A stretch of 64,000 bases of DNA, from positions 20,997,654 through 21,061,653 of the forward strand of contig NC_088864.1 of the NCBI RefSeq assembly GCF_032884065.1, given 5' to 3'. This DNA is from Artemia franciscana. Taxonomy: Eukaryota; Arthropoda; Branchiopoda; Anostraca; Artemiidae. The position numbers and the translations under genes are program-made. Below, piece after piece: positions 38,311 to 51,359 of the stretch. Every line of letters starts with the position of its first letter. Position 1 is the stretch's first letter. The notes beneath the pieces were generated by a model. That model did no database searches. It saw only the letters and a program-made list of their open reading frames with translations, and was not told the DNA's origin.

Positions 38311-39817
38311 TGCGTCGAAAATAAGGGAGTACTAATAAGCAAAGGGAAAAGAGACATAGAATATAAATTAAAGTCCATATCGAAACGCTTCAAAGCACCC
38401 ATCTAAACTTTATAACTAATCTAAGTCTCATTCTGATCCAATATAGCCACTTAAAAAACAAAACATATTCTCGTTAATAAAAGTAGTCTACGGTACAACT
38501 GGATAGTATAGTAGACGAAGGGTATCTCTAAGGACAATGGTCCTTGGTTAACCTTATTAAAGCTCAAGGGGGGGGGGGGGGAAAGCAACAGCCAATGCAA
38601 TGTCTACCACAAAGGTACTTATTGTATGTATATCTTATATTCGATTCACATTCAAGTTATTTCTTTAATGAGAGGATAGCCATCATCCCTTCAGAATCTA
38701 TATATTGAATCTGCTGTAGAAATGTATTCGTAGTGGCTAGAGGACCTCTCGCGAAAAAATGGAAGATGTGGACCTAGCAATATACCTATTGCACCTCATA
38801 ATGACCCACTAAGAAAAAAACCTAAAAGTTTTTGTGAAACTATACAGTGCTGATCCGTCTTTATTATTACTTTTACAACCCCTCATTGGTTCACTTTATG
38901 TAGACCCTATGCTTCGGCACTAATGCGCCGCCCATCGACAGTGTTGCCTCTGAAACTCAGAGGCCATATAAAAAAAAATTCAACCTGATTTTTCATTTCA
39001 GAATTTTTACTCAATAATATTTGCCCCTATTTGAGTCAAAGTTCTAGTTTCGCAGCATAAAATGAAAATTAGCACATTTTTATGGCATTGTTTCTTCTGT
39101 TACTTAAAAATGAACTAGATCTCTTAATTTCCGCTCAAATTTCTCCTCTTGGGATATTTTACGACCACTGGCTCGATAAGATTACCCTTGGTGGGAGGAA
39201 GGACACGTATCTATGGCTGCTTTCCTGAAAAATACTTTCTTGTTTTAAAGGGCGGGTGGTAAGTATTAAAAAACTCTGATTCAGATATTTCTGATACTAC
39301 TTGAATTTAATACTGTAGTTTCAATCATGAAACCCTCCCCTCCTCTCATTTTTCTCTTAATATATAAAAAAATTACGTCATTAGTATTTGATACTACCGT
39401 TAAGCCTGATTAATATTTTTTCATATTTGGAGATGGAAGCAAATACCTGTCGTTAATACACTGTTATACATTCTATGGTATTAGATTTTTTTTTCATACA
39501 AAGTTATCCCGTTGCCTACCGTTCAATAGCATGAATTGTTTGGTAAGCCCTAACTGTGACTAATATTTTTTTTAGCCAATTAGAATTATTTTTTCTTAGC
39601 CAAATCAGTTGCAAAAACATATATTTAAATTTGAGAATTTGGTATTTTCCTATCTTTTTTTGTAAAAGAAAGAAAAAAACGCTATTAAAATTATTAGAAT
39701 ACCTAATTTTATTGTCAGTCTAATGTGCTCATGTCATCTTAAAGCTATTTTAGTAAACATGTACTAATGTATTCTACAATAATGGTAATCAATATTCTCC
39801 TATTCTTTTTCTTCTAG

Positions 39818-40055
39818 AGAAGGGCGTCAAATAAGCTTACCATTCCAAAAGCTTCCGACTCGCCGTGAATTGCCTGATTACTATGATGTTATAAAGAAGC
39901 CGTTGGACATCAAGAAAATCTTGAAAAGGATTGAACTGGACCGGTACGAAACAATAGATGATCTTGAAAAGGACTTCTCTCTTCTCTGTCGAAATGCACA
40001 AGTGTACAATGAAGAAAATTCCCTAATCTATGCAGACTCGGTTGAGCTTTATAAG
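39818..40055 (+). CDS. brm: Brahma/SMARCA4 bromodomain exon
   Basis: Encodes nearly the whole bromodomain: GRQISLPFQKLPTRRELPDY (ZA loop), YDVIKKPLDIKKILKRIELD (helix A), YETIDDLEKDFSLLCRNAQV (helix B) and YNEENSLIYADSVELYK. The acetyl-lysine-binding asparagine (YN, after the AQV motif) and the ZA-loop PxYYxxIxxP pattern are intact. The first base completes the glutamate codon from the previous exon, then 79 codons follow. The donor is AAG then GCAAGT at 40056, a GC rather than GT intron start. Reading through would break the bromodomain and end in a stop at about 40086. Confidence 0.95.
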
Positions 40056-41781
40056 GCAAGTGAATATTTTGTTTGGGGGCGAGGATAAATTTTTTCTAGA
40101 GGCTCTTCAGATTAAGATGGTAGATAGAATTCGCTCCCCATTAGAGGAATGTGTTTCGACTAATGTTTGATTGCCTCCGTCAACAATTTTTCTTTTTTGC
40201 TGCGACTATGAACTGCTTGTTGTCTGTAAATAAGAATATGCCTTTTCGAATGGAATACCCTTTCTATCATACTTGACGGGGGCACAAGCCCCCTTCACTC
40301 CTTGCTCCGTGTTTTTGAATTGCCCATGGAAAATGGGGAAAGCTTTGAAGGGTAGATAACAATGTTATATTTATATGCATACCTGCGTAGTATGCAGTAT
40401 GGGTCCTGAAGAGTGACAGTTCTCCTTTTCTTTGAGAAAAGTTTGTTCTAAACTAACCGGGAAATTGTTTTTTCGTCTTCTAAAAATTTGAGCTGAAGAA
40501 CAAAGTGTGGAGGAGTGAGGGTCGTGTTAGCCTCTTCATATGTAAGAAATGTTTATGGATCAAATAGTTAGCTACAAATAAATGGTATAAGGGAGAGGGG
40601 AGGGTCTCTGAAAAAATATCCCACCAAACGAAAAAAACTACCCTCTGCTAAAAATCGTGTTACTGCACAACCAGAAATGCCCAGGTTTTCAACAGTTTGA
40701 AAACCTGTTATTCGAACAAACAAAATGTCTGAGTGGCAGCACTGTATCTATTATTTGACTTGTAATACGATTATTTATTGCTAATTTATTACTTTTCTTC
40801 AGTAGAATATGACGTCTTTCACTGAACGATGGAAATCCGCCCCCTTTAGAAACGTTGTATAGAATCGAGTTATTATGTTGATTTCAAACACACAAGTTTC
40901 ATTAAGTTTAGTCTTACCCATTGACGGTTATGAGCCTGAAAACATAGAATATGTCCTTTTTAAATACATTTCGGCATCAATCATCTATCCAAAGTTAATA
41001 GGACTGATGAACTAATTCTTGTTTACTACCGTTACGCACATCAAATTATAATTTTGATTAAGATAATATAAACAGCTGGAAAACCTTTCTTCAGTACTTG
41101 TGGTATCCTTTAGGAACTAGGGCATCTGCTTGTCAGACGATCTTTCAGCCTACAAAGGCAGACCTAGAACAAAATCTTTGGCGGGGGAGGGGGGCAATAT
41201 GACAATGACGCCAATAATTGACCAAATTGACCAGTTTAAAAAAAAGAGCAAAAAACAGAAAAAAAACGGAATGAGGGTGTCAGAAAAAATCTATGGGGTT
41301 GGGGGGCCTCAGATCCTCCAGTTTCAGATGAGACATAGCATGATGATTAAGAATCGCTTCCGTCCTTTGACAAGGCCATGAAACTTCATCTTTGCTCATT
41401 AGTATAAGAAGGTTAAAATTAATGGGATTTCATTTTAAAAAATAATAACCATATTAATGTAAAGAAAGACAATCTTGTGTGTATGTCGTTTTTAGTAAGA
41501 TAAAGCCCATTTAGAAATGGCTTATTGCAAAGATGACCAAAACAGAGAGCATGGGAATTTAATAAGAGATTTAATAAGTGAAAAAACACTAGCACCTGAC
41601 AGTGGGTCGTTAGCGAACAGGACACGAAAAATTCAGAAGAAGGAAAATCCTACTTTTATTGAACTTCTTATTCTAAATATAAAATGTAAAAACCATGTAA
41701 ACTTTTATTCAGAAGATGATTAGATTCAATGTGGGTTTTTTTTTATTTAGTCAGACTCTTGTTTTAAGATTTGTTGTATTA

Positions 41782-41789
41782 GTTTAAAA
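41782..41789. repeat. hAT target site duplication, left
   Basis: GTTTAAAA directly before the left terminal repeat, identical to 44675-44682. Eight bases is the hAT family length. Confidence 0.85.
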
Positions 41790-41966
41790 CGGTGGTCGAA
41801 AACCTTTAGACGGTCAAGGTCCATTAAATGTATCAATTTTTATTTGCTGGACCACGAACATGGAATTGGAAAAGAAAGGTATTGTAAATGCATATGATAA
41901 TCAGAAACGTTTTAATATAGTTAATAGTATATACTATTAACTATGTTAAACTAACTATATTATACA

Positions 41967-42194
<228 letters not shown>

Positions 42195-42249
42195 CAATAA
42201 TTTTTTTCAAGAAGAAAAAACAACGTTTTTAGTGTGATGGTTGCTCTTT

Positions 42250-44169
42250 TATATTTGACATCATGATATGAAAATTCAATTTCAATGATATTACTGCAAG
42301 GCAAAGAGCTACATTGATCAAAAACCGAGAGTGATAACAAGCCTCAATTACTGTCAGAGAAGGACATTCTTTCACATAAATTTGTACTTGAACATTGAAT
42401 CAAAATTTTCATAGCTTCTTCACTCAGTAAAGGGTATTTATTTTTTTAGAGAGACACAAAAATGAGCTCCTTATAAAGAGGACTTGAATTTTAATTTGAG
42501 ACAAGAAAGATCAGTGAGACTTTGAGCTTCTTTTATGGTTATTTTGTCCTCTTCGATTTTAGATACAAGTGGAGTTATTATCCAGGTCTGGGATCTTCTT
42601 CCCTTGTGTAACGAAAATGAAAATATCATGTCAGTGACTGTAAGTACTGTTGAATAGTCATGGATACCCCTTGATGGTTGAGATCCTTCTCTTTCATATA
42701 TTCATCAATCCTTATAAACATTTGTAAATTTCCATCTACCAATGGCATCTGCCACAGTGATTTTCTTTCGAGAACCGTCTATCTTTCCTTGTATCGTAAA
42801 CACGTCCTTAAGATGTCTATGCAAAGATATGTTTAGCGGACTTAACGGAAAAAATCTACCAGGCATGCCAGCTTGGCTACCCAGTCATCATCGAACAAGA
42901 GTCCTTGAAATTTCTGATTATTTTGCTGCTGAAAAAATAATCCGATTTATTTACGCAAGACGAGAAGGCGGCTCAGTATTTTGCCCCTCGATAGCCATCT
43001 TACCTCAACGTGAAAAAGAAGTTGTGTGTAATGTAAACTCATTTCAAACATCCGAGAATTCAGAGCCTTATGTCTAATTTCATTCACAGTTTTATAGCAC
43101 TGGATAATATTTCGTTTATTTGTGGGGGCATTTTTTACCACAAGCTGCTCACGGCGTATAATGCAATAGGTAAACAAAATGTCTTGGTGACAGATATTTT
43201 TTACTCTTGCAGCAACTCCTGAGCAATGTCCGGTCATGTTTTTAGCACTGTCTCTACAAATGCCATTTCATTTTTTCGACTCGATTTCGTGCTTCAGGAA
43301 ATAACTATCAAGGGCTTTAGAAATCTCGTAGCTAGTTACTCTGCCCTGCAAGTTCAGCGGGGAAAAAGTTCCTTTTGTAATTTTCCTTGTAACTCAATCC
43401 TTACTACACAAAGGACAACTGCTGTGTTACTGACGTCTATAGATTCATAAATTTGAATTGAATAGTGGTGGATTTTTTCCCATTGTTATAACTTGATTTT
43501 CAATATCTCCAGCAGTTTCTTGAATTTTACTTCTGAAAGTGTTAGCAGACATAGGAACTAACTTTAGTCTTAGGGTGGCCTATTTTCCCAAAACAGATAT
43601 ATAGGCTTGTAATATGCAAGGCTAAGTTTAGTATTCACCTATCGTATATGGTTTGTTTATTGTGTGCAATTTGGAGTGCTGTCAAATTGGAAGCCATTAA
43701 TAGGGACGTACCTTTAGCAACCATGTTTTTGAAAGCCCCTATTTGTTTTTTCATGCTTTCATGTGCTCTTTGAAAAATATTCAAGGGGTCTGTCAAATAA
43801 ATCAGGGTGTTTTGATTGCAAGTGAATTTTAATTTTGACAGTTTCACGGTATGGTTAGATAAATTTTCATGATAAACACCATAAGGAAGTCTTAGGTCTA
43901 GCTCACTACCAGGCTCTTGAATAAATCCAAATTTCAGGTAGTCTGTACAATATTTTCCTGATATTTTGTGTTTTTTACCTTCTTTTTGAATATTGAAGAT
44001 TGTTTGCAATGTTGTCTGATGAGGATTGTGGATTCTCTGGTAAGTCTAATTCACTGATCAGCTGACTTATTGCTATATTCATCACTGTATCTTTACTTTT
44101 TCTAAAGAAATGCAAAATATTCACTATCCTTTGCTCACTCATTATGGATCCTTGCGTTTTCTTACTCAA
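42250..44169 (-). pseudogene. hAT transposase remnant with degenerate BED finger
   Basis: Minus-strand pieces, in order: an N-terminal segment (44169-43975), then YLKFGFI, NLSNHTVKLSKLKF and FQRAHESMKKQ (44009-43635), aligning with the BED zinc finger of ZBED5-like proteins. Next come HCSGVAARVKNI, AVKNAP-like sequence and EVRWLSRGKILSRLLVLRK (43237-42947), the hAT catalytic-region signature RWLSRG. Finally WVAKLACLVDFFPLSPLNIS lies near 42890-42830. The zinc-binding cysteines are replaced by tyrosines (PYGVYHE) and the downstream histidines are lost. Several frames and stops intervene, so no full protein is possible. Confidence 0.82.
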
Positions 44170-44674
44170 TAGTTTCAGGAAAGTCCATTAATTCACTAAT
44201 TTTCAAATTGGTAGCTGCGTATTTCACATTTTTCATCTTTGAGAACAATAGCTTACATAAGTAAACCTACTAGTTTACTCTCACGGAGCTTATGCCGGGC
44301 CCAGGAAGGTACAGGTCTCATAGAACTAAACTAATACCGGAGATTGTATGGAAAATTGAAACAGAATGAAACTTTCGACGGAATAGAAAGGCAAAAGAAA
44401 ATGTATCCAGTCAGAAGTATTGTGATTCAAGAATGTATAGCGGTAGAAATCGTTAAATGTGCAAACAAAGCCCCATATCAATTTTGTTTTAGTCTTTTTT
44501 AGTCGGAGCAAAGCTTTTTAAATTTTTTATCTATGATAATTTCCCTTAATTTTTTTTATGTTGATGAAATACAAAAAAAAATTAGATATTTCTTAATAAT
44601 GATCCCTTTTGTGGACCACATAAACATTTTCATGGACCACCAGGGGTCCATGGACCACGGGTTGGCGACCGCTG

Positions 44675-44682
44675 GTTTAAAA
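44675..44682. repeat. hAT target site duplication, right
   Basis: GTTTAAAA directly after the right terminal repeat, an exact copy of 41782-41789. Confidence 0.85.
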
Positions 44683-44987
44683 GATAGTTTAGCTAAGTTA
44701 ATTTATGGAACATTGACTGATTTGAAAAAAAAATATGTACACAAGTGTACCTCATCTGCCTTTTTCGCCTCTTTGTCCTTATGATTTTTTATCTTCAGCC
44801 CAATTTAACGGTTAAAAAAAAATATAAAGGCAACTTTATTTTGCCCAGCCACCATTGTCTAGAATTTCTGTAATTTCAACCAATCTTGAAGGGGATTTCC
44901 CTCTAACTCCCTGTCTATAGGCGTTTGAATTAACTTTTGTCACGTCAAAAGATCTTGCTTTTTTTTATTTAATTTTTTTTTCTTTAG

Positions 44988-45139
44988 ATATTTACATCTG
45001 TCAAAGAGAAAATCTCAACTGCGCCCCAAGAAGATGATGACCCAACTGAAAAAGCAGAAGATGTTGATTCGGACAGCCAATCAGGAGTAAGAATGAAGAT
45101 CAGTCTTAAAGGGAGAAAGTCAACATCAACACCTACTGG
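44988..45139 (+). CDS. brm: Brahma/SMARCA4 exon after the bromodomain
   Basis: Encodes IFTSVKEKIST (last bromodomain helix), an acidic linker PQEDDDPTEKAEDVDSDSQS, then GVRMKISLKGRKSTSTPTG. The VRMKISLK element matches the VKMKLKLN-type strand found at the same place in fly Brahma and VKVKIKLG in human SMARCA4. The acceptor is TTTCTTTAG (phase 0) and the donor is GTAACT at 45140, leaving GG of a split glycine codon. Confidence 0.92.
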
Positions 45140-46459
45140 GTAACTATAAAATTATTTTTAATGTTCTTCAAATGATTTCATGTGTGAGAATGAAGTCCCA
45201 AACTGTTGAGGAAAAGAAGCGTTGGAAGGGGAAAAAGCCCCCTTCGTTGTAATCAATCGTCGCAGTCGGATAATGTTTGGGCCTTCAGTCTTTGCATAGC
45301 AGGTACTTACATAGAGGAGGGAAGCCGTCTGGTTCTCCCTCCCCTCCCTCCACAAAAACAGGATTTATCAAAACTGACAGACTACTTTAAATAGGCTAAA
45401 CCTATACAAGTCATCTCAAAATCACCCTGGATGGATGTCTCCATTAAATCTTATTACTCTCCTTCACTCAGTTAGCATCTGTGTAACAACTCTTTTGCAT
45501 TTTTTGTGGCACCCTAAAGGATAACTAAAAATAAAATAAGTGTTGGCAAACTCTCATACTTCATCTGCACAGCCTATAAATAATAAGTCTGTATTAGACT
45601 ATACCCATGGGAGTTATGCCCCAAAGGATTGGCAAAAAAGAATCTAGAGAAAACATGAAATTTAAAAACAATTTTCTAATGAAAAATAAACAATAGAAGA
45701 GCATAGGTGGTGGACAGAGTTGTGTGTGGTGGTTTCCTAACAATTGAGGAAAAGCTGTCAGTAGGGTTCACACTAATGCACGATTTTCCTAAATTTGGAG
45801 GAGAATGGTGCTTTCTTTAAGCCGCCATTTCTTTGCAGTTAAAGCTTGTTATTGCAATGCTTCATTTAGTACTATCCTAGAAATACTCAGCAAAGCATCA
45901 AGCTGCCTATTTCTCTACTCCATTAAATCCCATTGCTCTCCTTCACTCAGTTACCATCCATGTAAAACATTTCATTAATCTGATCTAATATGCTACTGTT
46001 AGACAATTGGTATCACATTGACAGCGGGAATTCAAGTGAAAATTGGCTATGATAATGTATTTGCGAAGATTAGAAAATAAATTAGCTTATATTTCTAGTC
46101 GCCTACTATTGACAACTTCCCCCCCCCCATGAAATTAACTTCGTTGAGCTTTAAGTTTTACAGATTCAAAGTATCTAAATCAAATAATTAATGGCATTTA
46201 TTTTAAGCTGGATGAAGTTCATTTGCTGTTACGTTTAAAGGTCGTGTCTGGCATTTGCACACTTTTGGGATAATTGCCCTAACCGCTTGCTAAGCTGTTT
46301 TCAAAGAAAGGGTGGGCAGAGTGATTGAACATACTGTATCCTGAGGGTCCTCCCTTTGAAAACAGCTTTACAAACAGTTTCTCCGCAATTATCTCAGAAG
46401 TGTGAAATTACCTGAAAGGACGTGTTTGTGTTATAATGTAGTTCTATTTGCTTTTACAG
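45140..46459 (+). other. Last brahma intron
   Basis: GTAACT donor, TGCTTTTACAG acceptor. AT-rich with a C run near 46120. No gene or known repeat is recognised. Confidence 0.8.
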
Positions 46460-46607
46460 TTCAAGAACAACTAAGCGTCGAAGTGCCAAAGGTAAGAAGT
46501 ACGATGAAGATGATGAAGAAGATGATGAGGAAAATTCAAAAATTCCATCTCTGAGTTCATCTCGTGCTTCATCTCCTATCGCTGGAAAAAGAAAAAGGGA
46601 TATATAA
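46460..46607 (+). CDS. brm: Brahma/SMARCA4 terminal coding exon
   Basis: The first base completes a glycine codon, then SRTTKRRSAKGKKYDEDDEE, an acidic run DDEEN, PSLSSSRASSPIAGKRKRDI and a TAA stop at 46605. The mix of basic, acidic and serine-rich sequence equals the disordered C-terminal tail of Brahma proteins. The C-terminal KRKRD could act as a nuclear localisation signal. Confidence 0.92.
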
Positions 46608-46723
46608 ATCCTCTGTCAGGACATAGAGGAGAAGTTATTTAAGCTGATTATACTATTGCTAAACGTTCAGGAAAGATCAGGCTTTGTTTCTGATCAATCG
46701 TTGAATTAAAACACTTGAATAAA
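46608..46723 (+). other. brm: Brahma 3' UTR, minimum extent
   Basis: Follows the stop codon. The first AATAAA lies at 46718-46723, about 110 bp after the stop, so a short 3' UTR is possible. Later AATAAA-like sites (for example near 47862) could give longer forms. Confidence 0.5.
46718..46723 (+). terminator. Candidate polyadenylation signal of brahma
   Basis: AATAAA 110 bp downstream of the stop codon, in AT-rich context. Not verified by transcript data. Confidence 0.45.
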
Positions 46724-46979
46724 TGCTTAAATCCGTGTGTGAAGACATTCTAATGATGGCATCATTACTAAGCTTTCAACAATTATCATGTCGTTTGACT
46801 TAGTAAATAGCATTTCTTCGAAAGTTACTATGAAAAAAATACAAAAAATTGGAAAGCATTAAAAATGCATCGAATACTTTGAATAATGTTATTGAGAAAC
46901 ATATTCTTTTTGATGATTAAGGTTGGAAGTATAGCCCTTTTCTTCTGTCATTTGATTTGCGTATTATAAAATTGCAATG

Positions 46980-46990
46980 AATATATATAT

Positions 46991-47034
<44 letters not shown>
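46980..47034. repeat. (TA)n microsatellite
   Basis: Short TA tract with one AA interruption near 47001, in the brahma 3' flank. Confidence 0.95.
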
Positions 47035-47038
<4 letters not shown>

Positions 47039-48330
47039 CCTGAACAGGTTCAATCCCATGTGTGCTCTGATTTGTTGAAATTTAAAAGTTTAATACAATG
47101 CAGATTTACGACCTGGACTTATTAGCCTTTCCATTTCATAACATATTCCCTACATTTTTTATGTTTTGAGTTAAATGTATCATCTGCATCTACACGTTTT
47201 AGTTAAACTCAAAGAATTTTTTTTACCTACTGAAACGATTGGTGAAGTGTGTGAAGTGATTTGATGCCATTTTTTCTCTTTGACCTAATCTCGAAGGTGT
47301 TGTGCATAGCTCATATTGCATTTTAAGTATTGTTTAAAAACGATGAAAAATTAACTTTTGATTTTTGTATTAGTGTATTCCTTATTTTATTTTGTGCCAC
47401 TGCTAAAGCTTTCCTAGTTTTAATTTAGTTGGAAATATATATACATTGCATTTCTGATGAGGCTTTGTAATGAAACTGGAGATCTGATGGATAGTAGAAC
47501 ATCGATTATCCGTAGTAAATATTGTTGATATGTATCCGGATCATTGAATCTATTGAAAAGGCAGTTTTAAACATATCATAGCATAGTTCGTAATGTTAGG
47601 TAATTACTGAAAATCACCAAAGGAATTTAACAAAAAGCAGTGTCACTGGAAAATTGTTCAAGAATGAAATTCTTCCTAAAATCGTTAATTGTTGATCTAC
47701 CTACACTATAATTATCAGTTAAGTTATGACTGTCTTAATCTTTTCTTTAATGAATCATTAATATTTATTTATCTTGAAAGCAGAAGACCATTTGTACGTT
47801 TCGCAATATATAAGAACATATGTGAAATGACCCATTGATCTTATGATGTATAATGGCAAAATAATAAAGAAAAATATGGGGTTGAAATCACCTAGTGACA
47901 TGTCACAGTGAAGTGACAAAATTGTATTTAATTGGAAACTAAATTAATGCAACAACAAATTTGTCGAGTAGATATTCGGGTCGTGGGTGGATAATATCAG
48001 TTCGGACCTGTCCGTGTATGTATAGATTTGACTTAAAAATGTGACTGGAGTTTGTAGTCTGGATAATCCCGAATCTGGATTCCTAAGGGTCAGACGATTG
48101 AGTTTCTATTGTATTGTGGAAATTTCTAAATTATTGCTAATAGTGTTTAGACTTAGTTTATTTTTAACCTGGTCAGAGATTAAATGCACAGACGTGATAG
48201 TTATATCTGGCTCAAACTAATAAGGATGATATGACATTGTTATTCTAGAAATAAGTCTGGATAATTCTAGCTTTAGTTATCTCAATCTTGTCTTGAATTT
48301 TTTTTTTTTTTTAATCTGAATGCTTTCGTG

Positions 48331-48595
48331 TTGATGGAAATGAACTAATCCTGGTTTTGGCTGGAGTTAAATTTCATTAACTTGATGGAAATGAGCTGTA
48401 ATTCTGATTTTGGCTGGAGCTAAATTTCTTTAAGTTGGTGGAAATCAACTGTAATCCTGATTTTGGCTGGAGTTAAATTTCGTTAACTTGATGGAAATGA
48501 GCTGTAATTCTTGTTTTTGCCTGGAGCTAAATTTCGTTAATTTGACGAATATGAACTGTAATCCATGTTTTAACTAGAGCTAAATTTCGTTTCAC
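48331..48595. repeat. 53-bp minisatellite, 5 copies
   Basis: The anchor TTGATGGAAATGAACTGTAA and its variants begin at 48331, 48382, 48435, 48488 and 48542, each followed by TTTTGGCTGGAGTTAAATTT. The spacing is 51-54 bp. Confidence 0.92.
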
Positions 48596-50019
48596 GAGTC
48601 GGATTTCAACCCGTCCGATGGATAAACGGCCCTGGGTGCTCCGTTAATGTGCTTTGGCTTCTCATAGATTCGGTTCAATTCTGTTCTATTCAAAACTGAA
48701 ATTTTTGGCGAATCTGCGTGGCATGTCCTATTTTTAGTCAATATTTACTCAACTGAGCATACATTATTTGCTTACTAAAAAATGAGAGGACTTGCCCTTA
48801 GCAATCAGTCCGTTTGTTGTAGAATCACAATGCAACTGATCAAATTGGACTCATTTGCTTTATTAAAAAGCCTATACATGCATGGACTTTTTTCGTTTAG
48901 CACGTTTTTTTCTATTAGCAGCCAAGTCTACTCCACTTAGTAACTTCGCTTGGTCGTTTTCATTTCACCAAATTTTCCGTATTCTGTAAGAATCTCACTT
49001 TTAAGCTCACTTAGTATTCATTGCCCTACATTTCCCCCCTTAAATCCTTTCAGTTTCTTTGTGTCAGAAGTACAGTCTATGCTTGTATATAGGAAACATG
49101 CTCAGAGAAGAAATGTCTGTCCATTTGACATTATCTAAAACTTCAAGATTCCTTGGGTTTTTCTTATATACCCATTCTCTATTTTGATATTAGTTTACGC
49201 TGCTTGTTGGTCAAAACCTCTCTTGGCATTTAGAGGGTTGGTAGAGATCTCCCTGAATCTAATTTAAAAAGAAAAAAGGTTGGTAAGTTTCAGAATTCAA
49301 ACCTGTATGTTCAGGCACTCGAAAGTTTGATTTTTTATTATTAAGGGGAAGGTATTCTGCTCAGGATAAAAGAATTTAGTATATGAATAAAAATAGAAGA
49401 TCATTTAAAAATTTCAAATAGGTTGGTTTTTACTACCCCCAAAAACGTGTTGCCGCGATCACAAATTGTTGAGGAGAAAAATGTATAGAAATCCGGGCCT
49501 CGGTATATATGGGATTTAGTACTGATTACAGGCAAAATGTTTTATTGAATTGCGGATTCGTGTTACAAATACACCTCGTCATAATGGTTAGCTGATTCGG
49601 TTCAATCACTTTCTGATAAATCATCATTCTTTGTCTAATCAAAAGTTGTGGTCTGAACGGATTTATCAAGTCCTTGGAGTGATCCATTAGCCTGAAGAAT
49701 AATAAAACAAAGTTAAAACTTTCAGGACTGTTCCTAGGGCTGGTGGTGCCCCGGACAAAATTAGTTGTGGCACACCCCCTCCCCCCCCCCCCTTCCGACT
49801 CAACCATTTTTAAAAGTCCCAGAAATTCCAGTTGTTCATAGGGTGTCCCCAGCCACGGCATCGGGGACACCTTGTCCCGGTCCTTCTCCCCTTTGAACGG
49901 TCTTGAAAACTATGCTACAAACATTTGAAGGCCAATCGGGGCCGTTTCGAGAAATTTCCCACGTCATCTAAGGTTTCAAATATAGTCTGCTTTTGACACA
50001 GAAATACCAAGCTAAACTT

Positions 50020-50165
50020 TAGCTTAAAGAGTTTTTCGTTAGTTACGTTAGACCACTTAAATAAAAGTTAGGGGGAGGTGAGAATAACCCTATATACATT
50101 TAGAGTAATGTATATGTACGTTTTAGATTTTAATGTCAATCTTCCCTTTCTTGTGGAGTTTAATT
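50020..50165 (+). repeat. Dispersed palindromic repeat family, diverged copy
   Basis: GAGTTTTTCGTTAGTTACGT, GGGGGAGGTGAGAATAACCC and TATACATTTAGAGTAATGTA resemble the middle of copies 2 and 4 weakly. Confidence 0.4.
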
Positions 50166-51359
50166 GCGAAATATTTTTAGCTTTTCAAGTATAAAAACGC
50201 AGAGTGAAGAACAACAAAGCAATAAAAAGTCATCTAAGATTTTTTGCGTTCATTTTGACATCCTGAATCTGTTAAAATTGAAACTTAGAGCTCGCTTTAG
50301 AGTCCCTAAATAGGCTCACTGAAGCATACTCACTTACTTGTAACCGCCTTTTTATATATATCGTTAATTTGTAAAGAAATCGTTCTTTCTTAAGGGTTAT
50401 ATCAATCATCCTAACAGTTATCTAAAACTATTATTTGCAATAACAAATTTATCCAGAAAATATTGCCCCACCATGGCACACTTTGTGCCTTAACGCATGT
50501 GCGGTATATGCAAAGTACACAGTTTAAGTTTAGGATACTTTTAAGATAAGTATGTTCCCTATTTGAAGATATTTTGAAACAAAAAAACTAACTACTGGAA
50601 AAAAGAAACGAGTTGGAAGTGACTGCTTCGGCCCAAAGTTGGACAAAGTAATTACTAAATATTAGATTTGTTTCTTTTTTTTCTTTTTTGTTGTTTGGGC
50701 GACACTCTTCTCTATGTCAAACAGTTCTAATCTCTGTGTTGTATATAAGAAAAATTATATTCTTAGTATAGTTTTGTCATGTTGTAATATACATAAATTT
50801 TGTCACTTTGTCAATTAAAATTTGTCAAATATTCTATGGTTTAGCAGCTTTTTCCTCCATCTTATTTGATAGGGAAAAATTCAATCCGATGACACAGATG
50901 ATGTTTTTTTTTTCTTTAGAATTTAATTAATCGAAGCGAAAACTATACTCAAATCATGGGTGAGGTGATTTAGCAGTCGCTAATAAGATCATTGGTACTT
51001 TGTATAGGCTATAGCGATTTGAGCTTACCAAAAAGTTCGATTGACGCTGGCAGAAAGGAGCTCAGGTTTTAACTACAATCGTAGATCCAGAAATTTCGGT
51101 TCTGTTTGCCATATTCATGAAACATGGAATTGAGAGCGAAGGGAAATAGATTAGTGACAACCGAATCCTAACCTAGGCTTCAAAAGCATACGCATTACTG
51201 GTACACGGCTAAAATAACTATGGTCAGGGTATAAAACTCAAACCTATTACTGATACACAGCAAAAATAACTATGATCAGGGTATAAAAATAAAGGGACAA
51301 AATTGCACTTACTAGCCGAGGAGACAAATTAAATTATGGAGAAAAAAAACATTTTCTTT

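Larger units (their letters stand above)
36353..39817 (+). other. Brahma intron with G-rich tandem array
   Basis: GTAAGT donor, TTCTTCTAG acceptor. It holds a G-rich array (36390-37960), a relative of the foldback element of 13331-13509 (about 38150-38300) and a G run near 38570. 38600-39810 has no recognisable feature. Confidence 0.85.
47035..51359. other. Intergenic DNA, mostly featureless
   Basis: AT-rich. Contains a 53-bp array (48331-48595), a C run at 49778-49792 and a palindromic-family relative at about 50020-50165. Short open frames here have no recognisable domains. Confidence 0.7.

Noticed and set aside
42742-43077. Plus-strand 111-codon frame
   Set aside because: It is a shadow of the antisense hAT transposase remnant.
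49526-49870. 114-codon minus-strand frame
   Set aside because: No domain. It crosses a C/G run and has repeat-like composition.
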